NCBI GenBank assembly: GCA_014338405.1
Contig: JTDE01000289.1
Location: forward strand, 107,105 to 171,104
Direction: 5' to 3'
Length of the DNA: 64,000 nt
From: Paragonimus skrjabini miyazakii
Taxonomy: Eukaryota > Platyhelminthes > Trematoda > Plagiorchiida > Troglotrematidae
The position numbers and the translations under genes were made by a program. Positions 21,910 to 35,414 of this stretch are shown piece after piece (the first letter of the stretch is position 1; the number at the start of each line of letters is the position of its first letter). Below the pieces are notes generated by a model. That model saw only the letters and a list, made by a program, of their open reading frames with translations, was not told where the DNA came from and made no database searches.

Positions 21910-24900
21910 AAATCAAACGAAGCAGTCAAAAAAATTCATACTGACAATAATCGGCGTTTTGGTTGCATTTATGAGTACAGTAGAAGTATTTGCTAACTTG
22001 GTTCTGCAGTTTGCTTGTTCTTTATTAAATGCTTTGCCTGTGAAAGTGTTACTCCTTCGAACATGCTACGTTTTGCTCTGTAATAATACGAACGTTTTAT
22101 ATGGCTATCCTTAGGCGTTACCTGAGGTTATATCACGTTTTTCAACTCAGAAGGACGAATGAACTTTCGTGAATTTCGACTGGAAATACCCTGATTTTTC
22201 AATGGTATAACAAGAACATTCGCAGTATCACGTAGGCGGAATGTCAACAGGGCAGCTCCACGTAGTGAAGTAAACAGGTTATGCGAAGTATGGATTATTC
22301 AATACTTGCAGGGTCGGCTGACGATTTTTAAGTTGTTGCAGTCCATGTAGGAGGCTGATTATCGTAGTGGACGTAAATCAGTGCTTCCCAATGAGTACGA
22401 TTAGACACTTATTTAATGTCTGGGTAATGGATTTACAAGATGAGCACTGTTATTGAGAGGAAAACAGAATTGCTGCCAATGACATTTTCTCACCTAGGTT
22501 AGAGTAGCTCAACATTCTGGCATGCATGAACTACAGTCGATTGAGGACTAGATTCAATAACTTTGAATGTTTCCCTTTTTCTCATAGATTCCGAAAGTTT
22601 AGAAATTAACGAGATAACTACAATAGTGGATGGATTGTTGTGCCATGCCATCTAATTTGGTATGGCTTATTAAGCAGAAGGATTGCAGAGAAAACTTCAG
22701 TTTACAGTGTTCAATTACTAATATATGCATCCCCAAAACTGTATCTAGTTTGGAAAAAATGCATGGTGTAGATAGCTTGCATAACCTGAAAAATATGATT
22801 TGAAATACTCAAGCGTATCATTTTCTGTTCAATATATATACCTCACAACTGACCATTCATCATCACCGTGCTTAGTTTTATTTTGAGTAGTTGCTCGAGT
22901 CATTCGAGTGGATGGGTGTTTCTAGTGACTAACGAAGATAATGAACCCTTCTTTTTAAACCCTGTCACAGCGTACAGGAGTGGGACACTGCCTTAAAGTC
23001 TTTGTTCAGTAACCAATGAATTTGTTTCCATGGTTATTCGAACAGACATTCCTATTCATTTATCCTTTGTGAGCCCATTTCACTAATCGTTGCATGCTCT
23101 GTGACGTGCAAGCATTTCGTCCATTCTCACCAGTAGATTGTACGAAACTTTCAGTCATACAGATTTAGCGCACGATGACAAAACAAGCAAACAAACCAAA
23201 GTTTTATGAGTACAACCATGTTGAGGTAAAGGGTTTTAGTGTCATGCCAACGAAAATGATGATGGTAGCACGTCTGGCCGACAGGTAGCCAGTGCGTGGG
23301 GTTTCATTAACAATGGTTTGGCAAACGCCAACATCTTGGAATTGCATTAGTTTAGCAATACCATAAACAAAATTGTGTGGTAAACCACATGTCATGCAGT
23401 TAAGCGCTTTGAGACTACAGATACTGGATTTCTGATGGATTGTTTGTTTGAGGGTTTTGTTGTCATGTCCTGAACCTATATAAATGAATGTTCTAAATAA
23501 CTGAATGATAAACTTAAACAAAATGCTTGTATCTAGCATTGAATAACTCGTCGCTCTCGTGACGAAGTGGATAAATTGAACTGAATTTTTCTAAAGTTGC
23601 CGTGTGGTTTGTAAGCATTTTGCCTCGTTGGAAATACATGCCCTCCTATCCAACCTTAAAGGTTTATTGAGTCATCGTCTGAATCGCAGCAGAAAATGTT
23701 ACAAAAGCTGAAACTAGAAAGCAGAGCAATAACTCCTACGTACATCCTGTAAATCTCATATCGGAAAGTACAACGCATCATAAACCGATGTACTTTGACC
23801 CCATGGTAAACCGAAAAACGCTTTGTCTATGAAGATCTGTTAAGGTTAAACTTTCAGAATAATGCAGATTAAACGCAGTTTCATGCGTAGCAGTATTCAA
23901 AAAAGGAGGATTTCATCGCTTTTGCGAGTTAATTTCCGGTACGCTAAATTACTACGTACAACAATCCGAAACGGCATTTAATATCGTTTTTCAGAATCTG
24001 TCTGATGTTAACTACCATTGACGCTCTCCTATTCAACAAAGCCTTTATTTCTACAGATTCTTGTATCGTAGTTGTTTCCTCCAGCATTTAGTGAACTTGC
24101 ACGAATTATATTATATTGAAACGATCGTGTTATTTTCTTTTAAAATAGCCCAATCAAGACTTTTTGAGTGCTCACGAGTCGTTTTTACGTAATTTCTACG
24201 TTATTGGAGAAAATTGGGCAAATGTGAGTTCGGTGTTCATTGAAATTCCTAGAATAATTTGGGTACCTTGAAGGTGCTTTTCGAAAAGCATTATTGTTTA
24301 GCTTTAGTGAGTATCATTATTGAGAATAGTATTTGGTTTAGCTGTAGTGTTCCTAATATGTCATAATAATAAAATAAATTGTGAAAAATGTAATTAGTAG
24401 TTTTAACTTGGAAGTAAATTTCTGCTTTTTCTTGAACGGCTTATGTGGCACTTATTCAACATTCATTTTTTGTCACATTCAAGGTTTGTACATACATACT
24501 GTTACTTTTGATACACATAAGTTTTGGTAAATAAGTGTGTATCAATCTGTCCCCACGACCAGTTCATCCCTATATCACCTTACTTGGAAATTTAACCCGA
24601 CCATGTCGGCATGGTTACTAGTAAGGACTAACATTCATCAACGGTATAACGAGCCTGATATCTCGCTTTAAGGTTTGTCTTCAAGAAGTATCGAACCCAG
24701 GCTGTTTGCAACACGTATCCTGCGTTCACCTACGTATGCACATTCATAACCAATTACAGGCGACTGTTCATCAAGCACCCTTTGACAATTTCGACGTAAG
24801 TTCCTTAATTACGTGATCACTGTAACTTAGAATGGATGTAAAACGTCTGACGTGTTCTCAATAACGTTGCGCAATGTCTGGTTGCAAAAGCGCAACAGAT

Positions 24901-25950
24901 TACTCCCAACCGTCATATAGGAGTGCAAAAAGTTAACTTCCGGATAGTTTGTTTTCAGTAAACTCGTAACGCGTCCATCGCCTTTTAAGGTTTGTCCAAG
25001 ACTTTCTTGGTGTCAAAGAGAACCTGGACCCACTGGTTCTTACTGTATAGGTCTGTGACGTATATGCAAAAGAAAATGCTAATTGTATGAAGCTTCGTCC
25101 ACTTCTTCAAATTTTTCGTCCAACTTTGGAATGCATCAAGTCAGAGAGATGCATAAATTATCATATACACGTTTCAAAACATACCGTACCGTTTTCATCG
25201 ATCCCCTAGGCAGCTCGGTTACTATACTCTGAGTACCCTTTGACTGAGAAATACGCCTCAGAATCCGTCTTATTGAACACTGACTACTACTTACTTATTG
25301 CAGAACGGTTTGACGTCAAGTTTTCACTGCAACTACATTTAAGATCTACTGAGGTTTACAGTGGCACTCAGATGACCAAGGGCAGTTTGGCTGCTACCCC
25401 AGATTACTTCTGTAGTGGTCGCAGCCATCAGCACTACGCAGTTTTCAAATTAACGTAAAAAGTTGAAAAACTTTTTATGCGCATTCAACAACCGCTCATT
25501 CTAGTCAACAGAAAATGGGGGACAGCGAGTCTGTCAGTCCATGAGTTAGGTCTGATGCGACTGTGGGTCAGCTCGGGACATCGAGCGAAAGGCACACTAG
25601 TTAAACGTGCTTGGCTAGCATGTTAGGGTAATCACTTGAAATCTTACTGGCGTGGAAGTAGGTGTGGTTCGCTGCCAAATTTAAGCTATAAGTTGGGCAA
25701 AAGAGAAAAAGTGAATGCGATTTACAAATCAGTTGAACAAGTTAATTGATTATCGCTAATCTCAGCACCAACTGAAGGAAGATGTCAAAGACGAAATTCG
25801 AACAGCTGTTACCAAAATTTCGGTTGTTTGGAGGATGAGAGAGCTTGGGTCCGCAGTAGGTAGAGTGTGAAAACAATGGCGTAAAATATCACAAAAACGT
25901 TTGCCGACAAGAAAGTGCTACATCCGCCGAATTTAAAAGGGTAGAAATAC
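21910..25950. other. Intergenic; possible tRNA-like relic near 24.7 kb
   Basis: On the minus strand near 24650-24740, CCTGGGTTCGATACTT resembles a B box with head sequence upstream, and TTAAGGTTTGTC recurs about 300 bp on. This may be another decayed SINE type. No gene is supported; a 111-codon minus-strand frame at 23539..23204 is chance-length. Confidence 0.3.
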
Positions 25951-25954
25951 TCAA

Positions 25955-26150
25955 CCAAACGACTGTCTAACGTGGTCATCTCACTTTGCTTTTGTTCACG
26001 CCATATCAATCTGTTCGGAAAAACATGCTGAATCCTTGGCCAAACAATATAACCAGACCTAGTGGCTGTTCTCTGTTCAGTCAGCGCATAGCTAGTCTGT
26101 GAATTATAATGTCTCGCCATGCATCAGAAGTATACAGTCCACTGTGTGTG
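25955..26150 (-). repeat. Unclassified repeat, copy 1
   Basis: A minus-strand copy about 87% identical to 28216-28425 by eye. A frame starting ATGGCGAGACATTATAATTC is open through both copies for about 58 codons (shared blocks TRSGYIVWPR and IWREQK). It continues in this copy to 25809 without clear homology. No known family is recognised. The changes are not biased to synonymous sites, so the shared frame is probably incidental or transposon-derived. Confidence 0.6.
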
Positions 26151-28215
26151 CCTTTCTTCTTATGTGACGTGTTTACATTTTCATCCCCTCCCTAGTTCTT
26201 GTGTGTATTCTCATTTCTCGGATTTTAACCTTTTAAACAACGTTTTCATCTAGGATATTCCAGGTCCAGTTGGAGGTGAGCGACGACCTGAGCCACAGTA
26301 CCTTCTGGAAGGCCGAAAGCGGTTGTGTTTTGATTATGATTTGATGCTCGATTTTCAGAAGCAGGTGAAAATTTTGTAGTGCGGTGTGGTGTGAACAAGT
26401 TGAGAATGCGTAAAAAGATTTTCTACTGTGGTCTACAGTTTGACATTTTGGTTGGAAACTAACAATGTCCAAAGCACTGCAACGTTGCGCGTTGTCTTTT
26501 GGACACAGTACATCCCGCGCGTCTTAGTAAAATCTCATGACAGCCTCAGTCCTATTGTGCACGTATGGCTTTTAAGCAAAACGTAGAGCTCGGTTGAACC
26601 TGCTTTATTGATTAAATTTAAAATGGGTCCATTGGTATCACCGATTTTTTGCTGAGGATGCTGCCATTCTTTGGAATTATGCAATTCAAATAGCTTTCTA
26701 AATCGCACTCGAATTGGAACCTCCCGAGTGAGTAGTTGGGCGAAGAATTCGGGCTGGTCACAGTAAGCAGGTGTCATTCATGAGGCAAGAACCTGCACCT
26801 ACAGATGTACATACGTATTGAAGGAAACAAAGTCTGTCATTGGTTGCTCGTCAGGGCGCAGTTTCATTAGAAATACCTAACATTCTTTCACACCTAGTGT
26901 ACCCTGTTAGAAAACCCTTCCTAATATCATAATGTGCCTTTAATATTCGAAAAACGTTGCATGAATTTAGTAAAAAAGTTAACTGTGTGGTTAATATTCC
27001 AACCAATGAGTTCAAAATAGCACGAGGTTTCTGGCAAAAATTCCTACTTTAGATTTCAGTAGTCTCTGTTAATCTTTGTCAGTGTTGTGCAATACTCCTT
27101 CTTGTAACGTCGTGCTCATTCGCAAGTGAACGCTTATGTTAGGATGTCTGAAGAAACGTGCTTGTCTGATGCTCAAAAGTTACGTGGTAGTAGACAGTAG
27201 ATGCGGAGTCCACTCACAATGAATTCGAAAAAGGCTAGGTAGATCGTGAGGCCTGTGCGACTTACAAGTTTACGTGGTCGAGCGTTAAGATGTAATGTTT
27301 ATATTTTTAGTTGTAATCTGGATTTATATTTAGCACTTCGGTCTGTGTTAGCTAGACAAAAGACTCCCCGTTTAAACTATTTTTTCTTGCTTTAGACAAG
27401 TGATTGTGTTCATATTTAAGTTTAAATGTCGGAGTGACCCGAACAGTCAGAGTAAACTTGAAAGATTCCGCGCATAACAGTCCAAGCAGTTACTGCATAA
27501 TTGCCCCTTGCCTACAACATCGCAGAACTTAATATGTGCGCACGTGTATAAAAGGCTAATCTTATATTCTTTGGGAACACGATGTGAGTTTCAACTATAT
27601 TTAGGAAGCTCATAGACCATTAGCTGTAAACGCCGATACATCATTCGACTCTCGATCACATAGAATTTAATGATTGGAGGTTTGCGGCCCCATTTCAAGA
27701 AGAATGAATATGAAGAAATTAACACCGAAATCATGAAAGAACAATACGAAAAGTTGAAAAGAATACAACAAATGTTTATGTTTCATGGGGTTAACGGTTA
27801 TATATTTAACCGTATGACTGTGATGCAGTAAGAATAAAATTACGCAACGAACCTATTTCTGGGAAAGCCTGTTGGACAGTCCACATATTAGAGCAGTAAC
27901 ATTTAACACACTGAGCTAACCGTTGAAGGACTAACATCTGAGAAACCAACAGAGGTCTAACGAGGTCCGTCGTGTTCCGGCCATTTCCGGCTGGTCTGTT
28001 AAATTTTTAATGTAAGTAGTAACGCTCAACGCTCGACCAAAGGTACACTGCTTTAGAGCAGGATAGTTTATATTTAACTAGGAATTTGCAAAGCACCATA
28101 GACAATCTTGTTAAGCATGCCACGATGTTCAAAACAAACTACACCGAGCAATTTTTGCCTGCTTGTTGAAATGATGCAACAGACTATGACGAACAGTGGA
28201 AATGACACTTTCTGG

Positions 28216-28425
28216 GGAAAGAAACACCCACTGGATTGTATGCTTCTGACGCATGGCGAGCCACTATAATTCACAGACAAGCCATGCGCTAGCTGAACAG
28301 AGGACAACCACTAGATCTGGTTATATTGTTTGGCCAAGAGCTCAGCATGTTTTTCTGAACGGAGTGATATGGCGTGAACAAAAGCACAGTGAGAAGACCA
28401 CGTTGGACAATCGTTTGTTTAAGTG
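28216..28425 (+). repeat. Unclassified repeat, copy 2
   Basis: The inverted partner of 25955-26150, about 2.1 kb away. Homology begins upstream of the shared ATG (CACTGGATTGTATGCTTCTG against CAGTGGACTGTATACTTCTG) and fades after about 28425. Confidence 0.6.
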
Positions 28426-28429
28426 TTCC

Positions 28430-31400
28430 TGCCCGCCTTCTTTTACTTGGCTGCAGTTCTGGTTTTGCGCTTCCAATGCTCCTGATTTCTCAAAGTAAAC
28501 TCTGTTTGCAATGGCCCTGGAGTAAACTGTACAGTGGTGTAACATCCGGCGACCTTGTTGAGCATCCCATCCCTCCCCATTTATTAACGCAACCCCAAGC
28601 GATTTCATTATCTAAACATTTGCGCACCGTTGGCGAATTTAGCAGAGCAGCAGCATCTGACTGAAATGAAACGGAATCACACCTTGAGATTCACTCAGAC
28701 ACAGAACCATTTGATTATGGTAAACGTTAACAGCAGCGCTCGCAGTAAACCAGATTTCCGCAGTTAGAATAAGTCAGTTTCGTTTGTTACGTCTGCAATG
28801 AAGAGTTATTTATCGCTTATTTTTTCGCGTATCTCTTGCCAAAACCAAACGTTTGTTCTAAACCATACAACGTTTGTGCCAGCGGAAGGTCTGCCAAACA
28901 TGAGTTATTCTTGAAGCATTCAGACAAAGACAATATCATGTCGTCGAAGTAAACTTTTGAATGAATGCCACTGCTTACCGGAGGTTACTACTAGAATGCT
29001 TCTAGTATACCCATATAGCCGACGTATAGTTTTTGCGGTGTCCACTAACAAAAAGCTTTGAAATGTTTCCAGACGTTTCTCATATTCAAAGTTGATCAGC
29101 TGATCAACTGATTTACTGGATGTGTCTGGAATGTAATTCTGACACTGACCCATTGGTCATGTGTTTTATTCTCTAGTGTGCGTGGTGTGAAGTCCCACCT
29201 ACGGCGAAATAGACAACTATCATCATACCATTGAGCACTTGAAACAACTGCTTGTAGGTATGAGAGATAATGAGGAATCCGACTGTCCAACATGTCCAGT
29301 CATCATGCCATCACGTTACTCTTGTCATTTCCTTCATCGTTTCACTGAGCAATACGAAACCAACTTCATCCGTGGTCACTGATACTAAGTTGATCAGATA
29401 ATATTGGTCGACAGTATATGCACAAAATCCTAATGTTCAACTTGCTAACTCGTTTGTTCAAAATCTATAACATTTAAAGGACCTCCTGGTAACAATCATC
29501 TGGTTAAGTGCAAAACGAAACGCTGTCATTCTGCAGTGTCCTTGTTCTATACTGGCATAAATAAAGCAGTAGGCACTTTAACCGGAGAATTTTACCGTGC
29601 ACGTCTCGTCCGCATTGTGAGTGTTCTGTCACCGAGATCAACGGTGATGTAGATGTGTTGGTTGTTTATTGCGCTGTGGGTAAGATTTCTAAACATGTCT
29701 TTTATTTGCTGGTAAACTATATGTGTCTGTTTCTGTTCGTTTTCTTTTTGATGAAATTTGCAATCACCGAACCTAATGAGACACATACTAATCTTTTAAT
29801 CTGTATTGGTTGTCAATCCGCTCACTTTATATGAAGCACACTTGCCCAGTTTCTTTGGGAATGTGCCGATATGCCTGATCGGACAGCATTTACTGACGCA
29901 CTCAATTTTGGCCAAAACGGTAATGGTGTTATCCGTTTTGTTGGTCCCGGTACCCACATAAACATTCCAATCGCAAAGGCTTGTCTGAGCCAACCTTGCA
30001 CATCCACTGTATCGTTCTGCCTTGTTGACTAATTTATTGCGTAAAGGTCTTTCGATTCCCTGGAATGTAACAGACAGCTCCAGCAAACTAGAGTGGACAT
30101 GCGAGGTCTCACACTTGGCCTATACACAACCTATAAGTGGGAGGTACTGGTGTCGGTTATTATCAAGGTAGGGACGTTCATTGCCAACTGTGTGACTGGC
30201 CACGGGCGACGCGGTCGGTCCCATTTTTTCTGATGTGTGCGGAAGTTGCGGTCACACAATAAACATGGTGTAAACTGAGTACACAATTAGGATGAATTTG
30301 GAGCTCATTTGGTTGTGAAAAGATTTTTAGCCCACATAAAGGAAAAAGACAGTTACAAGACTATTCTAAACACCATTGATCGCAATGTAGTCCCTATTCT
30401 TTACTTCAGCTTATCATCACTTCGAATTGTTTTGGTGGTCGAACCCAAACATTTCTAATGCACACTAATCACGTGATCTCAAGAGGTACTCACTGTACCA
30501 TCTTGTTCTAGTCTATTGATCTGGGTAGCCATTATTTCGATTGCAAACTGGCCCACTATTTTCGGAACACCTAACTACACTGACATCCAGTTCCTGCACT
30601 CCTAGCGGTTGTCAACGAACACCTTGCCCCTGTTAGACATGCCACAGTAAATTTGACATTTGAATGCGATTTGTATGCATTTCGAACACGTGGAGATAGA
30701 TTATCACATGTCCATTTTTTGTCAACTAGTAGTTGCGTATAGGGAGAAGAATTCCGTCAATACTACTATTCAGCATAAGAAAGAGGCTACTTTTAAAGAA
30801 AATTTTTATATCAGTTAATCTAGTTGTGTACATTATAACTCAGGACACCACCTAGATTTTCCGATTTTGTGAACGGTAAACTGGGTTTTGCTTTTCATTC
30901 ACGCACTTCGTGCATGAAGCTGGTTGATTAGAAAAAAATGTTACCACGATTTGGAAAACAGAATAGAACTCCGATGGTACCTGGACCGAGTAATTATTTG
31001 TATGCTAACACCTGTGCACGACAATATAACGGTTTATTTTTCCACCTCAAGTGCCATGTTTCGAGATTAGAACTGTTTAAGGAAGTCCTGGATCGGTTTT
31101 GTTAATTATGCTCAATATTGAGGAGGTATCGCATTTTAAGAGTGTGCAGCAGTATGACCCAATTTGTATTTAAATATACAGCCGGATCCGGGCGCGCAGT
31201 TTTTGAAAGCATAGCTAAGTAGTTGCAGATTGGGAGCCTGGGTATGATTGCCCGTCATGATGCTTAAAAGACGATAAATCAGCAAAGTATGCTTCAAAAT
31301 AACTAAAAGTCCTGTCCAGTGTTCATGGAAAATATCCCCAATAAATGATTCCTCGAGGCACATAAAAATGTACGAAATGCTGCTACGGGCGTTTCACCTT

Positions 31401-31550
31401 GGAAAGTAGCATTTCTTATTGTCTTTTTTAGATAGAAAAATTTGCTTGTATGTTACCTAAGAGTTCTTGAGTTCAAGGCAGCTTTAACGTCTGTCACCAT
31501 TTGAATAGCTATTCTGAACTTCGCGTTGTTTTACTTAACCATTGTAACAA
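28430..31550. other. Intergenic, nothing firm
   Basis: Several chance-length frames are present (for example 30086..29796 minus) without domain or splice support. Confidence 0.4.
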
Positions 31551-31551
31551 G

Positions 31552-31930
31552 AAAGTTTACCTCGCGGGATGTCAACATTTTCACTTGTTAGTCACACATT
31601 AAGAGCAGCTTATTTACATGCAGTGAGTATGTCGAAAACAGTAGAACGTGTGAGTCTATTAGAGTTTTATTGATCAACGCCAATGCAACCAAGTGACCCG
31701 CAAAGGTGGATTCTGCGCGCACCAGGTCAATCTTTTTTTGTCTGAATAACATAGCCCCTATGCCAGTTAAGTCAAAGTGGTGTCACGTAATAACATGATG
31801 AAGGATGTAATTAGGTCAACGCAATGACCAATAGACAGGAAATGCTGAGTGATCGATGAGTCCGGGCTTATTGCTCCCTACAGTGTTTGTCCGCCTGACT
31901 GCATCAGTGTTATGAGCAACCATTTCAACA
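31552..31930 (-). pseudogene. Highly decayed Penelope-like endonuclease relic
   Basis: At 31552-31640 the sequence resembles the terminal part of the 14.7-kb copy (CGCGGGATGTCAACATTT against CGCGAGATGTTAACATTT). At about 31790-31870 it still aligns at the DNA level with the endonuclease C-terminal half of the 16.6-kb copy (the GGTCAACG.A.TGACC block followed by GATCGATGA). No frame is open. Orientation and order match the other minus-strand copies. Confidence 0.55.
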
Positions 31931-31934
31931 AGTA

Positions 31935-32800
31935 TACAACCATGCGTTGACATAAATTTCGGATTGTTCTAGTCTTGTAAACTTCCCTACTACCTCAAAT
32001 GAACAGACAGATGGACTGATAGGCAGAATGAATTATGGAAACAAGTAATGTGCTTGCACGATTCACATACCACGTGGCAGATGGCTTGCAAATACATTCT
32101 GAGCGGTTGACTAATTCTTTCATTGACTGGAAACTTATTTTATTCAACTGGCTTTCTCATAGTATGCGACTGACAAAACAACCCAAGGTGTTCATATCTT
32201 TCCATCTATATTTTCTTTTCTTTGAGTTAAAACTGTTAGAGAAGACTCAATTTATCAAACACATTATTAACAGAAATGAATAAAGGTTCTCTCCGTTCTT
32301 TGGTTCAAACTGAGTTTGGGTCACTCAAACTAGTATCGTTTACTGAAAGAAGACAATATGGTAGCTTTATGGCTCACATTAAGTGAAAGTGTTTACATAG
32401 TATCTCATAAGAAAAGATTTTTTCGCAAAAATCTTTGGCTTCCGTCGGCCTCAGCAAACGAGAGGAAGAGAATGTCAAAACAAGGCAAGAGTACACCAGG
32501 TGAGCTCTAAAACCACTACATTAATGGATAATCATACACTTGAATTCAGTCACTCACCAATTTTGCAATGCCAAATGGAATAGAAACAGTGACACGGGAA
32601 TGTATTACTAATCAGAATTTAGGTCAGAATATTTGCGTTTTCATCGTTCAAATAAAAGTCATATACCAAAGACATTCACTGAACTGATTCACATTGGAAA
32701 GGAACGGGCTAATCATTATTCGTCTACCGAAGAGTTTCAAATGATTCAAACCACGCTCAGTTGGCTAAATGAAGGCAGTAACTTCAACCCAACTGAAATG
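31935..32800. other. Intergenic, nothing recognised
   Basis: Between a Penelope-like relic and a SINE; only short frames. Confidence 0.4.
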
Positions 32801-32804
32801 TCAT

Positions 32805-33125
32805 GATCATGGGGTTATCGATTGGATAGAACAGAGTGATTCGGTTCATTCCCCTCTCGAAATGATCAGGCAAGCTGAATCCTATCCATACAAGGTTGGG
32901 TTTGAGGGTTCGGATTTGATTATTTGGTCATGCTTAGTGTGCGGTTGCTGGTGTTGTGGTTAACACGTCAGTCTCACAAGCACGAGGGACAAAACATGAA
33001 CTCTGACCCGGACAAGGATATTCATTACTGCTGAGCTCTAAAAAAAGCGAAACTCGAGTCTAGTGCTTCCTTTCAAAGTGGGTTAGGTGTAAAGCCTATA
33101 TGAATGCGGAGGCTGCGATCAGGTT
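32805..33125 (+). mobile_element. SINE copy, second subfamily
   Basis: A plus-strand copy sharing the 5' part (ATTGGATAGAACAGAGTGATTC), the head (GGTGTTGTGGTTAACACG) and the tail (GCGGAGGCTGCGATCAGG) with the 36.8-kb copy rather than with the 17.1-kb type. The B box is degenerate. Confidence 0.75.
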
Positions 33126-33129
33126 TGGG

Positions 33130-35230
33130 TGGTGTCCAATTCTGAGACAATGACTTTTGTCTTAATCATCATACCACTGGATAGGGACTGACTACCATTG
33201 GAGAAATATAAGCTCCACACTAGGTGTCAAAATTTGACAATCTTTCACTATCAGGTGCAATTTGGAGTGAATGTGATCATGTTCGAACGTTTTGTTAACG
33301 TATCTGTTTGTGTCTGCTTTTCCACCACGTAAGAATTTGTAGATGTGGTTTCGAACGTAGTTAAGTTTGCACACCGCCAAGAGAATTTAACGTATTTTTA
33401 GCACATAACATTTACTTGTATCATATTGATATATTTAATAACAGGTAAAGCGCTGGCCCCTTCGGGACAGTTTGTATACTAACCAGACGACTGAAATTAT
33501 ACTCAGTCTTTCCTACGTTACACAGGGTCTCAATTCGAATTCCTTGACCTTTATCACATGGAATATTAGAAACTTCGAGATTGACTAATTCATGGGTCTC
33601 TGTTTTCTGTGAGGGGTAGACTCTACTAACGCAGATTTAACTAGTCTATTTAGTCAAAATAAATGCTGCTTAGCACATACTGTCAGCCATCTCTCATACG
33701 AATAACTCCTCCCATAGAAACGTGGCATATTAGAATGGAACGTCATCATCCGTCATTAAATCTTCATTTATGACGCTGTTTAAGGCTTTATTAGATATTT
33801 TTTGGTAATCGTAAATAATGTGTTACCATCACGGTGACGCTTTTTCTTTTCTGTCGTGCGGCTCATCATCAGTGTTGTGTTTATAAAGAGTGGTGCTACA
33901 CCAGTATTTTCATGTTTGTAATTCAGAAAAGCTTTTGCCCGCCAGACCCCACAAAAAGAATTGAAATGACCTGGAGACCTTCCACATTCAACTCCTCCCC
34001 CACGTGACAGTCAATGAATCATTGAGTCCCTGGAACACGAATGAAAAATAATGACAAACTAAAGTTTGGAAACACAGTTCGGAAGTAAATCCAAGGTTGA
34101 GCTGTAGAAACTTCTGTCAATCAACAGACTGTAAAGCATCCTGTAGATTCGGGGTGAAACACCATAAACATTTTACGAGTTTTACTAGCATTGTAGTGAT
34201 CGAACTGTTGTCATAGAATTTGAGCTCCCAATCGTCAAGCGGGATCTTGACACATTATCTACCACGTCATCCTCATGTCTCCGAAGCGTTAACGTACCCA
34301 ATGTTAGCCACTACGTCTTCCTTAATCACATGATGAATTCAGAGTTTTGTTTTTCCACCGGTCCATTCACTTGTGTGTTTGGTAAGGTGTTACTTGCTAA
34401 CGGCTAAGTTCCGTACGCAAAACCACATTTAGTTGCAGGCTTTACGTTAGTTAATAATTAATTTATCGTGGATATAATCAGTTTGACTTAAGTAAGCCAG
34501 TTATAATCCGCCTTATTCTCTTTAGATCAAAAGCCATATAGCGTAACCATGTAAGACAGCAGATTTTCTACAGTACAACACTCGATTTTGCTTCATTCAA
34601 ATGTAATTAACGCTGAACGGCGATTACGATATCTGACGGGTTGTTTACTTAACACTTTGTACATTATCCTACTACTGTTCGTTTGCGAACCGAAAACCTT
34701 GAGTCTGGAACTGAGGAATCCGTATTTACGTGATTCTATTAGGGTTGCGCTTTACGAACCATATTGGATAAATACATATAGTACAGTTGACTATTTCCAA
34801 AAAGTATCCGAGTACATCGTAATGTGCTCACTTTCGTGAAACGTCTTTCATTGCTAAGGACTGTTTCAGATCACCCTCTAGCCTGAAGGAATTAGAAGCA
34901 CAAGTTTGAAATAAAACATGGCAAAGACTGAACATGAGTTTTGTCACCAGCCTTTATTGTGGTTTTCTTACTCTGCCGCGTAATTTCAATCTAAAACTTT
35001 TGATTCGAACGCATGTGGCAAATGGATTCTTTTATCCATCTGAAACTAGAATAATCTAAACCGTTACATTTCTTTAAAAGTTACCAATACCTGACCTCGT
35101 CTAAATAGATGGAGAGATAAGTAAATAAATAAACGAGCAATTGGCTAACAGAAAGCAGAAAAACGCAATACGCTGTTGGATCTAATTTTCAGTTCGAAGC
35201 TTTCAATTAAGTTTAATGTAAATTTTTAAT
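33130..35230. other. Intergenic, nothing recognised
   Basis: No coding or repeat signal beyond a CATCATCAG motif near 33866, faintly like a Penelope-like terminus, which is not enough to call. Confidence 0.4.
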
Positions 35231-35234
35231 TTAT

Positions 35235-35410
35235 AGTTGAAAATCACCCGCAATTGATCACAAATGTCACATTCCGATGAACACTCCAGACAGTCCCTTT
35301 TGAAAAGAAGCACTAGAATCTAGTGTCCCTCTGGTTACAGCTCGTCAGTAGTGAACATCCTTGCCACTGCCAGGACTAGAACTCCTATATATAAACACTG
35401 ATTGAGGCTA
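35235..35410 (-). mobile_element. SINE 3' half with B box
   Basis: Minus-strand fragment with tail (ATCACCCGCAATTGATCAC on plus) and B-box-like GGAGTTCTAGTCCTGG in sense. The head beyond is lost. Confidence 0.7.
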
Positions 35411-35414
35411 ATTA

